DNA of 64,000 nucleotides. It comes from a virus. Below are positions 5,920 to 15,241 of this stretch, piece after piece (position 1 is the first letter of the stretch; the number at the start of each line of letters is the position of its first letter). The notes under the pieces were generated by a model. The model worked only from the letters and a program-made list of their open reading frames with translations, did no database searches and was not told where the DNA came from. Location of the stretch: positions 31,293-95,292 of IMG/VR virus record IMGVR_UViG_3300023184_004591; one strand, written 5' to 3'. The position numbers were made by a program, and so were the translations under genes.

Positions 5920-8853
5920 TTATACGTATTCTTCCCATCCTTCTTCTGCCAATTCATACATATAATTTGGGTCAATACCAACCGATTCCCAAAATTCTAC
6001 TTCACCTTGTTCCATCTTGATTAAGTTTTCATAAACATCATCTTGGTCCGCAGGGCTAAATGGTTTACCGTTAATCAATTTACATTGGTCCGTAGTGTAG
6101 AAACTTCTATCTTCAGGATCCTTAACTAATAAAGTATCTCTAACCTCGTCATCAAACACAATCATCAAAGGTTCAACTCGTTTATTAAAAGTTGCAATAG
6201 CTCTTTGTATATTATATTCACCTAACATCTCAGGGTTATTTTCTAAATCAGATGGTTCAATTCGATAACAATTTAATTGGACAACTGATTCTGTACTAGT
6301 AAGTCGATATGCTAAATCTGTTGGGATTCCTGTATTAGCCTCCTTGTTTTTGGCATCGCTACGAACCCAATTATCTTCAGACCAAGATTTCTCCCAACCA
6401 TTGTTAAGTAAAAACTTTTCTTTCTGTTTATATTCTATATTACTTCTTGAACTATCTGAAAAGAACAAGTCAATTTGTTCTTGTGACCAACCTTTTTTTG
6501 GTTGGTTTACTTTCTGAACATCACCATGAGACGCCTTTGTTCCGTTATTAACATATAAAATCATATCTCCAAGATTTGCTTGTATTCCATCTTTTATAAG
6601 AAGTTCCATGTGGGCCATTCTTGAATTAAGACTACCTGCCTTTGTAGTTTGTTTACTACGTTTGATGTAATCATCAATACTCAATTTAACTTTAGCCTTG
6701 GATGCGATCTCAGCCAAAGGAATTTTTTGGTCAAATATCTTTTGAATGTACTCATAGTACCATTCAATAAATTCTTTTCCCTCACCTCTAAGTAATTGTT
6801 TAACGCCTTTATCCAAAAACTTCTCAATGTATTTTGGCATTTTTTTGGATTTAATACTATTACCCGTTAGTTTAACTTTACCATTGTGTTCCATCGTTGC
6901 GTAGTTCTTACGAGCCAAGTTAATACAAGAATCCCAAGTACCATCACAATCAAGTCCCATCTCACCTTTCATAAAGATATCGTTAAACTCTGCAACATCG
7001 GCATCATAACCACGATATTCTTTACCCTCTTTAACCAACCAATTTTTTCCTTTACCAATATAAACTCTATCATCAACACCACCCTCAGGTAATGAGAAGT
7101 TCATACCATCGGTGTCACACACCAAAGGACTATATCCTCTCTTACTAAAGAAGTTTAACATTTGTCTTAAGTATTGTCTACCTGTACAAGTGATCTGTTC
7201 CCCCATATCAATATCGCCCCACGGAAATACTTGTGGTGCGGATAACGATCCGAAGAACGCATTAATAAAGATCTTAATAGGTAATTGTTTACGGTCATAA
7301 GATGTTGACTTCTTCTTATCGATAGTCTTATATTCCGCAGCCAAATTCTTGTACATAATACGAGAGTTACGGAAGTAAGTTAATAACCCCTTCATTGCTC
7401 CCGTTATATCACACTCAGGGAACACGTCGTGAACTAACTGAATGGATGGGTATAGTGAAGAGTAGTCAAGTTTAAGTACGTCCTTAGAGTACCCTACTTT
7501 TAATAATCGTGATAGACCACCAACAAAACTTCTTCTTTCTTCTTTCTTGGGGATTGCCAAACCATATTTGTATGACCAAGCCAACATTACCATTTTCCAT
7601 AATGTTGCGGTACCCATTGTTGATGCTCTCTCATATGTTGTCGGAACTAAAGATGCTAATAGAAACGTTGCTTGGTTGAACTCGTCATCCACAATCAACG
7701 TTTCCTCAAGGTCATCGTCAAGGTAACGCTCAACTATGTCGTCCCCCGTTGTTTTAAGATAAACATCTCCTCGTCTTACGCATATCTCATCCACCTTTGG
7801 GTCAATACCAACTTTTTTGTATTTACCATTTTCAGTATTTAACCAATACTCATCTTTCTCTGCATACATTGGGCCAATACTTGTGTGGTCAATGTAGATA
7901 CGATCAGGAGCTTCTGCATCAATATACTTGGTAATATATTTCAAACCTGCCTCTTTAATGTTTGAGTTGATTGCTTGTGATCTACGAACTGAATGGATAA
8001 TGTCAATTACATTATAACCCCACATTTGGACTTGATTAAATCTCTCAACCTCATTCGCCAACTTTAACATTGATTCTTTCTGTGAGATTGTCTTCTTAGC
8101 ATTCATTGAGATTGCGATTCTCTTAATATCTAAATTTAGAGCCTTACATCTTTCGAATATCCAAAACCAGTCAAAGTTTGCTGAGTTATAACCCGCAATG
8201 ATTGATGGTTTAAGTTGGTCTATTGTTCTGAAGAATTCCACAATACCTGCTCGTTCCTCATCTTCGTTTGAACATTCGATAACTTTTTGGAATCCTTTAT
8301 TTGTTTTCATTCCAATCATAAAGATACGACCATCCTTAGGTTCTAATGCGGTCGTCTCAAGGTCAAATACAAACCTCGTAATATCATTGTATTCCTCAAA
8401 CCCTTTGAACAATCGTTTCTCTTTTGAGATGAGGTATTGTTCTACAGGTGATACCATTAGGATTTTATCTTTTGCCTTTTCTCCCCATGGATCAATCCCA
8501 CCATCACGGAAGAATTGAGTTAAAGAACGATATCCTTTAATAGATTTAACCATAAAGGTCAACCCTTCTTCTAATCGTTTATTACCATCTGTTCGGAGTT
8601 TTTCTATGAGGATACCATATTTACCCATGGCCTGTTTTTGTAAGGCCTTGGATCCTTCGTAAAAGTTAAGACCACGTAGATCACCAACCCAAGCAAACGC
8701 AATGAGTGAATCCTGTTGTATAATCTTACCTTTACCGGGAACTTCTTTAATTTTGAAAATGTGGTCTGATATATAATCAAACTCTACGGAAACAATATGT
8801 TCCTCAGGATCGTTCCCTTCTAGGAAACTTTTAATTTCTTCTTGTGATATCAT
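5920..8853 (-). CDS. 43: Family B DNA polymerase (T4 gp43-like)
   Basis: 977 aa replicative DNA polymerase with a proofreading exonuclease. Exo I FDLETTAL (Asp164, Glu166), Exo II AGYNSANFDWF (Asp228), Exo III YLDDD (Tyr377, Asp381). Palm motif A is LDYSSLYPS (Asp463), motif B is KIFINAFFG (Lys527-Gly535), and motif C is CDTDG (Asp580, Asp582). All catalytic acidic residues are present. T4 gp43 is 898 aa; the extra length is in the spacer after the exonuclease and the C-terminal region. The start ATG at 8853 lies about 55 nt from the predicted transcription start of a sigma70-like promoter, so this is probably an early gene, unlike its neighbours. Confidence 0.96.
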   Translation of the reverse strand: MISQEEIKSFLEGNDPEEHIVSVEFDYISDHIFKIKEVPGKGKIIQQDSLIAFAWVGDLRGLNFYEGSKALQKQAMGKYGILIEKLRTDGNKRLEEGLTFMVKSIKGYRSLTQFFRDGGIDPWGEKAKDKILMVSPVEQYLISKEKRLFKGFEEYNDITRFVFDLETTALEPKDGRIFMIGMKTNKGFQKVIECSNEDEERAGIVEFFRTIDQLKPSIIAGYNSANFDWFWIFERCKALNLDIKRIAISMNAKKTISQKESMLKLANEVERFNQVQMWGYNVIDIIHSVRRSQAINSNIKEAGLKYITKYIDAEAPDRIYIDHTSIGPMYAEKDEYWLNTENGKYKKVGIDPKVDEICVRRGDVYLKTTGDDIVERYLDDDLEETLIVDDEFNQATFLLASLVPTTYERASTMGTATLWKMVMLAWSYKYGLAIPKKEERRSFVGGLSRLLKVGYSKDVLKLDYSSLYPSIQLVHDVFPECDITGAMKGLLTYFRNSRIMYKNLAAEYKTIDKKKSTSYDRKQLPIKIFINAFFGSLSAPQVFPWGDIDMGEQITCTGRQYLRQMLNFFSKRGYSPLVCDTDGMNFSLPEGGVDDRVYIGKGKNWLVKEGKEYRGYDADVAEFNDIFMKGEMGLDCDGTWDSCINLARKNYATMEHNGKVKLTGNSIKSKKMPKYIEKFLDKGVKQLLRGEGKEFIEWYYEYIQKIFDQKIPLAEIASKAKVKLSIDDYIKRSKQTTKAGSLNSRMAHMELLIKDGIQANLGDMILYVNNGTKASHGDVQKVNQPKKGWSQEQIDLFFSDSSRSNIEYKQKEKFLLNNGWEKSWSEDNWVRSDAKNKEANTGIPTDLAYRLTSTESVVQLNCYRIEPSDLENNPEMLGEYNIQRAIATFNKRVEPLMIVFDDEVRDTLLVKDPEDRSFYTTDQCKLINGKPFSPADQDDVYENLIKMEQGEVEFWESVGIDPNYMYELAEEGWEEYV

Positions 8854-8879
8854 AATACTTTTTGAGTTGGTTCATTGGC

Positions 8880-8896
8880 TTTCGTGTACAACGAAA
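8880..8896. promoter_or_regulatory. Hairpin in the DNA polymerase leader
   Basis: TTTCGT (8880-8885) pairs with ACGAAA (8891-8896) around a 5-nt loop. It sits 27-43 nt upstream of the polymerase start codon, inside the leader predicted from the promoter at 8914-8942. In T4, gp43 represses its own translation by binding a hairpin in its leader; a similar role here is only an analogy. Confidence 0.4.
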
Positions 8897-8913
8897 TTTA
8901 CCTTACACTCATA

Positions 8914-8942
8914 AGTATATCAAAAAATTAAACTGATGTCAA
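8914..8942 (-). promoter_or_regulatory. Sigma70-like promoter for DNA polymerase
   Basis: On the minus strand TTGACA (8942-8937) and TATACT (8919-8914) are separated by exactly 17 nt, close to the enterobacterial consensus. No TATTTAT motif is present here. This differs from the motif at virion genes and suggests early, host-polymerase transcription. In Bacteroidota the usual box is TAnnTTTG, so activity in the real host is not certain. Confidence 0.6.
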
Positions 8943-8951
8943 CCAAATTTA

Positions 8952-9833
8952 TTAACAAGGAGGATTTAATAATGTGTATTCGGTAATATAACCTGAGTTA
9001 TCAATAACAACCCAATGTAATTCTGATAACGGTGTGACTCCCCCTGTAGTTACAATATAATTTCCTGGTTCAAATCGGTAATTATAATCATAATAATAAC
9101 CAACATATGTACCAACTTGTAATGGTAGATTAGTTAAACCGATAATTCCAGACCAACTAGCTCCCCCATTGTAAGTTTCACATACAACAGTTTCTGAGGA
9201 TAATGCATTAGGTACGGTATCTAAATTGGTGAATGGACCATCTAATGTATATCTATAACCATATTGAAAAGTTACATTATCATATAGACCTGTAGTTGTA
9301 GTTGTTGTTAAATTTTGGGTAGTAGTCGTAGTAATTGGTTCAGGTGTTGGAGTTGGCGGACAACAAGCCCTACAACTAGGACAAGGAGTTGTGGTTGTTG
9401 TGGTTGTTGTCGGGATACTTGCACAACAAGGAAAATCAACAACATAACAAGACTCATATGGAAGATCATCAGCAATGAAACTTTCCTGTACATTAATATA
9501 AAGTTTTTCTCTGATTGGTAAAATTAATGTACCATCCGAATTTCGTAATAAAAATTGACCTTCATATCTACCAACCTTTCTTGTATCATTTGATGTGAAT
9601 TGATAATAAACATAATACTCATACTCAGCATTCGGGTCCATTAATGTTTTCTCAACAAATCCTGCAGGTCTAGTAACAATTCTTGGAATTCCCGTTTCAG
9701 TGTCTACCATAGAAAAGAAGATAGAAGCTTCCTCGATCATTTCCATCATCTTGTTATAATCACTTCTACCGTCCTTAACGACTTGCATCTTTAAAACGGG
9801 CAACGTAGCATTTTTCTTAATGTAAAATTCCAT
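8952..9833 (-). CDS. Putative baseplate/appendage protein with Thr-rich linker
   Basis: 293 aa in three parts. Residues about 1-125 form a beta-rich domain (MEFYIKKNATLPVLKMQVV start) that resembles the N-terminal attachment region of baseplate upper proteins. Residues about 137-185 are a low-complexity linker with runs of Thr and paired Cys (TTTTTTTTPCPSCRACCP). The rest is a beta-rich tip domain with many Tyr and Gly. The Thr/Pro linker resembles, on a small scale, the mucin-like tracts of the proteins at 16549 and 28605, so it may be another substrate of the glycan cluster next to it. Late-type motif upstream. Confidence 0.55.
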   Translation of the reverse strand: MEFYIKKNATLPVLKMQVVKDGRSDYNKMMEMIEEASIFFSMVDTETGIPRIVTRPAGFVEKTLMDPNAEYEYYVYYQFTSNDTRKVGRYEGQFLLRNSDGTLILPIREKLYINVQESFIADDLPYESCYVVDFPCCASIPTTTTTTTTPCPSCRACCPPTPTPEPITTTTTQNLTTTTTTGLYDNVTFQYGYRYTLDGPFTNLDTVPNALSSETVVCETYNGGASWSGIIGLTNLPLQVGTYVGYYYDYNYRFEPGNYIVTTGGVTPLSELHWVVIDNSGYITEYTLLNPPC

Positions 9834-9847
9834 TATTTGATTTTACA

Positions 9848-9854
9848 ATAAATA
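9848..9854 (-). promoter_or_regulatory. TATTTAT motif upstream of the appendage gene
   Basis: Minus strand TATTTATTGTAAAA begins 21 nt before the ATG at 9833, between two genes. It sits within a short palindrome CAATAAATATTG. Confidence 0.5.
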
Positions 9855-9860
9855 TTGCAA

Positions 9861-12260
9861 TTAACATTCTTTTCTCAATTTACCATCATAAAAATCAAAT
9901 CTATTGTGATCAGTTGGTGTTGAAAGTAATACGGAACCTTTTATATTACCCTTTACAGTTTCTTGATAACAATGGGACATAAGAGTTTGTTCGTATGGCA
10001 TACTAAATTTTGTTTTAAGATAACATTTATAGTTACCTTCTCTTGACATAACTATTGGCCAATTACATAAATAAATTTCACCTGTTGCATATGGAATCCC
10101 ATTGTAAGATTTGATGTGTTTAAATTCTAAATTAGGTGAGTTAGGATCTAAACCATGTTCCGGTAATCTTGGGTTATTTATCCAATGAGATTCCCTAAAA
10201 GATTGTGGGACATTATACCAAGACCATTGTTTAGTATGACTACCATAAAATTCTGTAAAGTTTAACTTTAAAAAATCAAAATTTTCATCCTTAACAATTT
10301 TTAAACTGTTATCAAATATGTTTTTAATTTTTCTAATAAAACCATTATTACAAGTAACTTCAGAACCATTATAAAAAAACATATCGTCCTCAAAAAAATA
10401 ATAATGACTTAAATTATTTTGTTCATCAAAATGTTCCGCAATAAATTGTCTACCACCTGTTATACCAATATTATCCTTTTTAATATGTTCAAAACCATAT
10501 TGATCACATAACTCAACATATCTTTGAGTTGTGGATAAATCAGTTGAATTGTTAAGTAAGTATTTTTTAGTTTTAGTTAAAAATGACTGGTCATATTCTA
10601 ACATAGATTCAATAAGAGTTTCAAATTGTTTTGGGGAATTAAACGTAATTACATATAACCCAATATCGCTACCAACACCGTTAATTTTTATTTTAGTTTC
10701 AACATCAATTGGTTTATCAAATTGAGTTAAATTTTCAAAAAACGGCCAAACTAAACCATTACTTTCAATTTCAAATCTATGAATTAACTCAGGATATTTG
10801 TGACATAAAATAGTGAATAAACATTCGTCGGCACCCATTAAATTATCCTTTAATGTTGATTCCATTATACCATAATATAATGAATTTATATTGTTTATTG
10901 TATCTTTATGACCACCAAAGAATCCTCCTCTAGCAACGTATTTAACAAAATCAGTATTACAATATTTTGCCATACTTTTTCGTTCAAATCCGTGAATCTC
11001 ATCATTGTATTCATATGGGTATGTTATATGAACATATTCTTTACCTAAAGATAACATATAATTTTCTAAATTATCTAAGACTTTTTCTTTAGTAAAATAC
11101 CCACTATCAACTGTATTTGTTAAACCACCATCAATCCAAAAAAAGTATTCAGAATTAAATGGATTAACAATTGAAGAATCATTTAACATAAACATTTTAG
11201 TAAACATCATTGGGTTATAATATTCTAATGATGCCTGAGGAGATTCTCCTAACCAACCAGCAAAATTTTTCCAACTGTCTGTATTACGTATTTCTTGGAT
11301 CTTATCAAAGAAAGGATTCCAAGATTTAAAGTCTTCTAAATTTTTAATAAATATTTTTGTTGGTTTATTCCCTCTTATTTTTAATACCTCTTCCTCTAAA
11401 TCTTTAGGTATCCAAATACACATCTGTACATCTGTTTCTAAAAATTCAAAAAATCTATTTTTATAATATTCAAAATCTCTTTTTGCCCAACCATCAAGAT
11501 TACCTCTACCCATATCCCACAAACCAGTTACCATAGTAACATTTTGTTTTTTATTTTGTGATTCATAAACAGATTCTTTGGGGTATAAGAAATGATCCCC
11601 TCTTTGTTTTAAGTCAATATCGTTTATGTAATTACATTGTTCACAAAAATCATCTAATAATTTTTGAGATTCCTCATAGGTATATTTTTCCCACCAATTG
11701 TTCTCAAATTCAATAATTGGTTTTTGTTTTAAATTTTTTATTGTTTCTGTAAACCCTTTTAACACAAATAAATCTTCAGTTTCCGTATCTATTTTTAAAA
11801 TGTCAATTTTTTCTAAATTATACCTATGGTTAATATTATCAAAAAAATTAGTATTGATATTAGAATTTTCATCATAATTAATTTTAGATAAACCTAAATT
11901 GTAATTTTGGGTACCAACACTGTTTTCTATTTCGTATTGAAATGCACTATCATTAATTGTGAAACCTTTTACTCTATCTGACATTGCAATATTCTCAACC
12001 GTTATATGAGGTTGGTTTGAATATTTTTCATCTAAATATTTATATAGTTCAGGATGAACCTCAAATAATATCGCTCTTTTAATATCCAAAGATTTATTTA
12101 ATTCATCAAAATAAGTCCCACTATTTGCTCCAACATCAACCACAACTAAATCTTTTTTATCTTTTAGTTTTGATATTAATACACCTGTGGCACTATATAT
12201 GTGCATTTTTGAGTGATCATCCCATATTTTAATCTCATTATAATATTTTGTTTTTTCCAT
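9861..12260 (-). CDS. Three-domain fusion: FkbM methyltransferase, HtrL/YibB-like GT, GT-A glycosyltransferase
   Basis: 799 aa from the ATG at 12258-12260; a longer reading enters the upstream gene. Domain 1 (about 30-215) is an FkbM-type SAM methyltransferase with VVDVGANSGTYF and a later IDILKIDTETED. Domain 2 (about 240-530) resembles the HtrL/YibB family: VTGLWDMGRGN and YFFWIDGGLT, a likely nucleotide-sugar binding site. Domain 3 (about 545-799) is a GT-A-like domain with FFEDDMFF as its DxD-type metal site. It would add sugars and methyl groups to a glycan. It is the last gene of the leftward glycan cluster, 13 nt after the preceding gene. A TATAAATA on the minus strand lies about 28 nt upstream. 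Confidence 0.75.
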   Translation of the reverse strand: MEKTKYYNEIKIWDDHSKMHIYSATGVLISKLKDKKDLVVVDVGANSGTYFDELNKSLDIKRAILFEVHPELYKYLDEKYSNQPHITVENIAMSDRVKGFTINDSAFQYEIENSVGTQNYNLGLSKINYDENSNINTNFFDNINHRYNLEKIDILKIDTETEDLFVLKGFTETIKNLKQKPIIEFENNWWEKYTYEESQKLLDDFCEQCNYINDIDLKQRGDHFLYPKESVYESQNKKQNVTMVTGLWDMGRGNLDGWAKRDFEYYKNRFFEFLETDVQMCIWIPKDLEEEVLKIRGNKPTKIFIKNLEDFKSWNPFFDKIQEIRNTDSWKNFAGWLGESPQASLEYYNPMMFTKMFMLNDSSIVNPFNSEYFFWIDGGLTNTVDSGYFTKEKVLDNLENYMLSLGKEYVHITYPYEYNDEIHGFERKSMAKYCNTDFVKYVARGGFFGGHKDTINNINSLYYGIMESTLKDNLMGADECLFTILCHKYPELIHRFEIESNGLVWPFFENLTQFDKPIDVETKIKINGVGSDIGLYVITFNSPKQFETLIESMLEYDQSFLTKTKKYLLNNSTDLSTTQRYVELCDQYGFEHIKKDNIGITGGRQFIAEHFDEQNNLSHYYFFEDDMFFYNGSEVTCNNGFIRKIKNIFDNSLKIVKDENFDFLKLNFTEFYGSHTKQWSWYNVPQSFRESHWINNPRLPEHGLDPNSPNLEFKHIKSYNGIPYATGEIYLCNWPIVMSREGNYKCYLKTKFSMPYEQTLMSHCYQETVKGNIKGSVLLSTPTDHNRFDFYDGKLRKEC

Positions 12261-12273
12261 ATATTTTGTATTT

Positions 12274-13260
12274 TTATACGTTACCAATATTTATATTTTG
12301 AATATGGGAGAACGATGTTACCACATATTCATTATTGTCTTTATTAGTTTTAAACTTTATTCTAGTTGATTTAGGTAAATCAAATGCTGGGTTAGATTTA
12401 AATGTATGTTCATTACAAATGAATGAAATTTTACTTTCATCCACACTAATAATATTTTTTACAAGTTCAGTAACATCCATTATTTTATCTTCAAAAACAT
12501 CTAACGATCTTCCCTCATCTCTTTGTTCTGCAAAATACCCAAATTTCGCATCAATAATTTCTATTTTTAAGTTAGATAAATCAGTACCATCATAAAAGTA
12601 TTTTGGAATAACTGTATAGTACGGATCCCATTCAAAATGAAACATTTCATATGGTTTAATACTTTCTTTAAAATTATTTGCTTCATGTAACCATGCCTCG
12701 CATGACCATCTTGATCCACCATAATAATCATTAAAAGGGATATTTTTTTGTACGTGTGTTGATTTCGTCCACCAAAAATTACCCCACCACCAATTACCAT
12801 TATTTGTTACACCAACAGTATCGTATTCGTCTAATTGTTTTACACATTTTTCCCAATTATCAATTAAAAAATATTCCAACATTTCAACCCAATTATTAAT
12901 ACCGTCAAATTTTAAATTACTAATTTCTTTTGTGTCAAAATTTTTGTATTTATTAAACACTCCTTTAGTGTGGAAATACAAAATTTTATAATCATCTCGT
13001 AATCTACTTAACTCATCAACTTTTCTCAATGCCATTATACCTTCACCCCAATTTATATCTGTATATTCAACAATATATTTAGGGTACTTAATCATAATAT
13101 CGTCTAACTTATCTTTTAAGGTATTTGTTGTGTCCGTAACAAAAAGATATAATTCGTCCGCAGATTCATATAAACCTGAATCATAAACTCTTTTAATTTG
13201 ATTGGTTAATTTTTCTTCCCAATCATTAATCATAAAACAATATGAAATAACCGCTACCAT
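12274..13260 (-). CDS. Putative glycosyltransferase
   Basis: 328 aa. The N-terminal about 220 residues look like a GT-A fold: a short first strand (MVAVISYCFM), a Trp-rich NGNWWWGNFWWTKS segment typical of acceptor-site loops in such enzymes, and a conserved ILYFHTKG. I see no clean DxD. The C-terminal about 100 residues are a separate beta-rich domain of unknown role (FICNEHTFKSNPAFDL). It lies 3 nt from the oxygenase gene and in one operon with the GT60-like enzyme and the two fusion enzymes. Confidence 0.6.
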   Translation of the reverse strand: MVAVISYCFMINDWEEKLTNQIKRVYDSGLYESADELYLFVTDTTNTLKDKLDDIMIKYPKYIVEYTDINWGEGIMALRKVDELSRLRDDYKILYFHTKGVFNKYKNFDTKEISNLKFDGINNWVEMLEYFLIDNWEKCVKQLDEYDTVGVTNNGNWWWGNFWWTKSTHVQKNIPFNDYYGGSRWSCEAWLHEANNFKESIKPYEMFHFEWDPYYTVIPKYFYDGTDLSNLKIEIIDAKFGYFAEQRDEGRSLDVFEDKIMDVTELVKNIISVDESKISFICNEHTFKSNPAFDLPKSTRIKFKTNKDNNEYVVTSFSHIQNINIGNV

Positions 13261-13263
13261 ATA

Positions 13264-13911
13264 TTACATTTTTTTAAAATAATCCCCAATACTAAATTTG
13301 GTATTGGTATTTATTGATCCTTTATCGTTAGGTATAAATTTATTTATATCAACTAACCTAAAATCTATTGATACTCTAGTTTTACCACTATTATTTAATT
13401 TATTACCGTGAATTTTATTAGCTCCATCAAAAACTAAAATTTCACCATAATTTACACAATACGGATAATAATCACCTTTATCCTCCTTACTTTCACACCA
13501 TATCGTATTTTGTTCGTTAGTGTCCATAAAGGGTAACCAAAAATTAACTTCAGTTATTGAATGATTATATGTCTTATCTTTGTGCCACTCCCCCACGGCA
13601 ACATTACCATCGGATAATTGTACTCTAAATGTTGGAATACTTTGGTATATGATTTCATCATATTCAAAAGTTTCTTTTAAGTGTTTAATTAATTCCAAAT
13701 ATAGAGGTTCTACTTTTTCTTTAAACTTAGTATAGTATTTTTTATGCCAAATTGTAGATTGATCATCTTCTCTCTTAAGTAAATCATAATTTTTTATTAA
13801 GTGAATGTCTTCTAAATCAAATTCATTAATATCTAAAATCTCCCTAATTATTTCCTTAAACGGGAATTTGTTCACATCGTATTGTATTTTATATGGGGTT
13901 GAGAGGTACAT
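13264..13911 (-). CDS. 2-oxoglutarate/Fe(II)-dependent oxygenase
   Basis: 215 aa. Facial triad visible as His110 and Asp112 (GEWHKDKTYNH) and His168 (NKIHGNK), followed by Arg179 (KTRVSIDFR) for 2-oxoglutarate binding. Such enzymes hydroxylate a substrate using oxygen and 2-oxoglutarate. The sequence looks most like the StrG-type oxygenases found in carbohydrate clusters, so a sugar is one candidate substrate. Because the neighbours include a peptide GlcNAc-transferase-like enzyme and Pro/Thr repeat proteins, prolyl hydroxylation is the more provocative alternative. Nothing in the sequence decides between them. Tight operon spacing on both sides (3 nt). Confidence 0.8.
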   Translation of the reverse strand: MYLSTPYKIQYDVNKFPFKEIIREILDINEFDLEDIHLIKNYDLLKREDDQSTIWHKKYYTKFKEKVEPLYLELIKHLKETFEYDEIIYQSIPTFRVQLSDGNVAVGEWHKDKTYNHSITEVNFWLPFMDTNEQNTIWCESKEDKGDYYPYCVNYGEILVFDGANKIHGNKLNNSGKTRVSIDFRLVDINKFIPNDKGSINTNTKFSIGDYFKKM

Positions 13912-13914
13912 ATT

Positions 13915-15240
13915 TTATTTTTTTATGATCACACTAGTTATACTCCAATCGGGTCTGTTTTGATATATCTCAACCGATAAGATATTCTCATTTAAATAAG
14001 TGATGTCATCTTCAGTTAAATAATCAGATTGTATTTTACCCGTTGATATGAAATTTTTTAACATATCTAATGTTATTGTTTTTGTTGGGTCTCCCCACCC
14101 ACACCAATCCTTTTCAGGCATCAGAGCTTCTAAACTAGTATGTAAGTCCTCAAGTACATATATTCCCCCTGACTTTAATGTTTTAAATAATTTTGACAAT
14201 GTGATTTGTTGATCGTACATTCTATGTGAACCATCATCTAATATAACATCAATTTCATTATATTGGTTTGAGAATGATTCCAACATTTCAGGATTTGATT
14301 GGTCAATATTAATTAACTCAATACGATCTAAATTTTTATCACCTAAGTTTTTTTCACAGAAAGGTAAATTATTATCTAACCCTAAAACTTTTGAATTTTT
14401 AAAATAGTCTCTCCACATTAAAATAGATCCTCCATGATTTACACCGATCTCAACAAATGTTTTAACTTTTTCTTTAATAGGTAAAAATAAATCATCATAA
14501 ATCAATCTTAAATAATTGTGTTCATAATGTTTATCGGTATCATAATATTCTACAATATCAGACAATTTTTCACCATCAGGTATTTCTATATTAAAAATAT
14601 CATAATAACATTTATCAATAGTTCTATTTGGTAACATACCGTAAGAAAAGGCATGAAATATAAAATTTTTATTTATTTTATTTTTATACTCATTCCCATT
14701 TAATACTTTATTTGTAATTAATTTAATATTTGATTTAGAATCAACCATAACATCCATTAAATGCCCAAAACAAGTTTGGTCGTGCCATAATCCCGTTTTA
14801 TAGTATCCAAGTTCATTATTTGGTCCACCCAATAAATTATCACCTAACTCCCACCATTTATTCATTACTTGTTTTGTCCAATCCGAATTTTTCATCAAGA
14901 AAACGCCCGCATTTAATTTACTAGGTCCGTAATCTTCAGTACATATAATATTGTAATCTGGGTCAATAAAATCTTCTATACTATAAGTAAAATCACATAC
15001 TATCGCATCCGCATCTAAAAAAAGAATGTAGTCAGGGTTATATAATTCAAAAACCTCATTAATAAATTTTGGTTTATACCAAGTTGGGGATCTTCCCTCT
15101 AATGCGGTTTTTATTTTATTATCATCAGATTCTAAATGATAAATGTATCCCTTTTCATCACAATATTTTTTATTTATTTCTTTTGTGAATTTACCATAAC
15201 TAAGGTTAGTGGTAAAAAATTGAGCAATAACTATTTTCAT
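13915..15240 (-). CDS. Fusion of GT-A glycosyltransferase and class I SAM methyltransferase
   Basis: 441 aa. The N-terminal half (about 1-225) is a GT-A glycosyltransferase with FLDADAIV (Asp76-Ala-Asp78) and a galactosyltransferase-like layout, including LNAGVFLMKNS. The C-terminal half (about 235-441) is a Rossmann methyltransferase: FVEIGVNHGGS for SAM and VILDDGSHRMYDQQIT. This half is a clear paralogue of the stand-alone methyltransferase at 44501-45208, sharing the GWGDPTK motif and the ILDDGSH..MYDQQIT core. The fusion presumably couples sugar transfer with methyl capping. Two bases separate it from the GT60-like gene upstream. Confidence 0.82.
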   Translation of the reverse strand: MKIVIAQFFTTNLSYGKFTKEINKKYCDEKGYIYHLESDDNKIKTALEGRSPTWYKPKFINEVFELYNPDYILFLDADAIVCDFTYSIEDFIDPDYNIICTEDYGPSKLNAGVFLMKNSDWTKQVMNKWWELGDNLLGGPNNELGYYKTGLWHDQTCFGHLMDVMVDSKSNIKLITNKVLNGNEYKNKINKNFIFHAFSYGMLPNRTIDKCYYDIFNIEIPDGEKLSDIVEYYDTDKHYEHNYLRLIYDDLFLPIKEKVKTFVEIGVNHGGSILMWRDYFKNSKVLGLDNNLPFCEKNLGDKNLDRIELINIDQSNPEMLESFSNQYNEIDVILDDGSHRMYDQQITLSKLFKTLKSGGIYVLEDLHTSLEALMPEKDWCGWGDPTKTITLDMLKNFISTGKIQSDYLTEDDITYLNENILSVEIYQNRPDWSITSVIIKK

Positions 15241-15241
15241 A

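Noticed and set aside
12288-12295. TATAAATA on the minus strand inside the end of the GT gene as a promoter for 9861-12260
   Set aside because: Only the T4-type core matches, the surrounding bases do not follow the local TATTTAT form, and the genes are tightly spaced; kept as a remark only.
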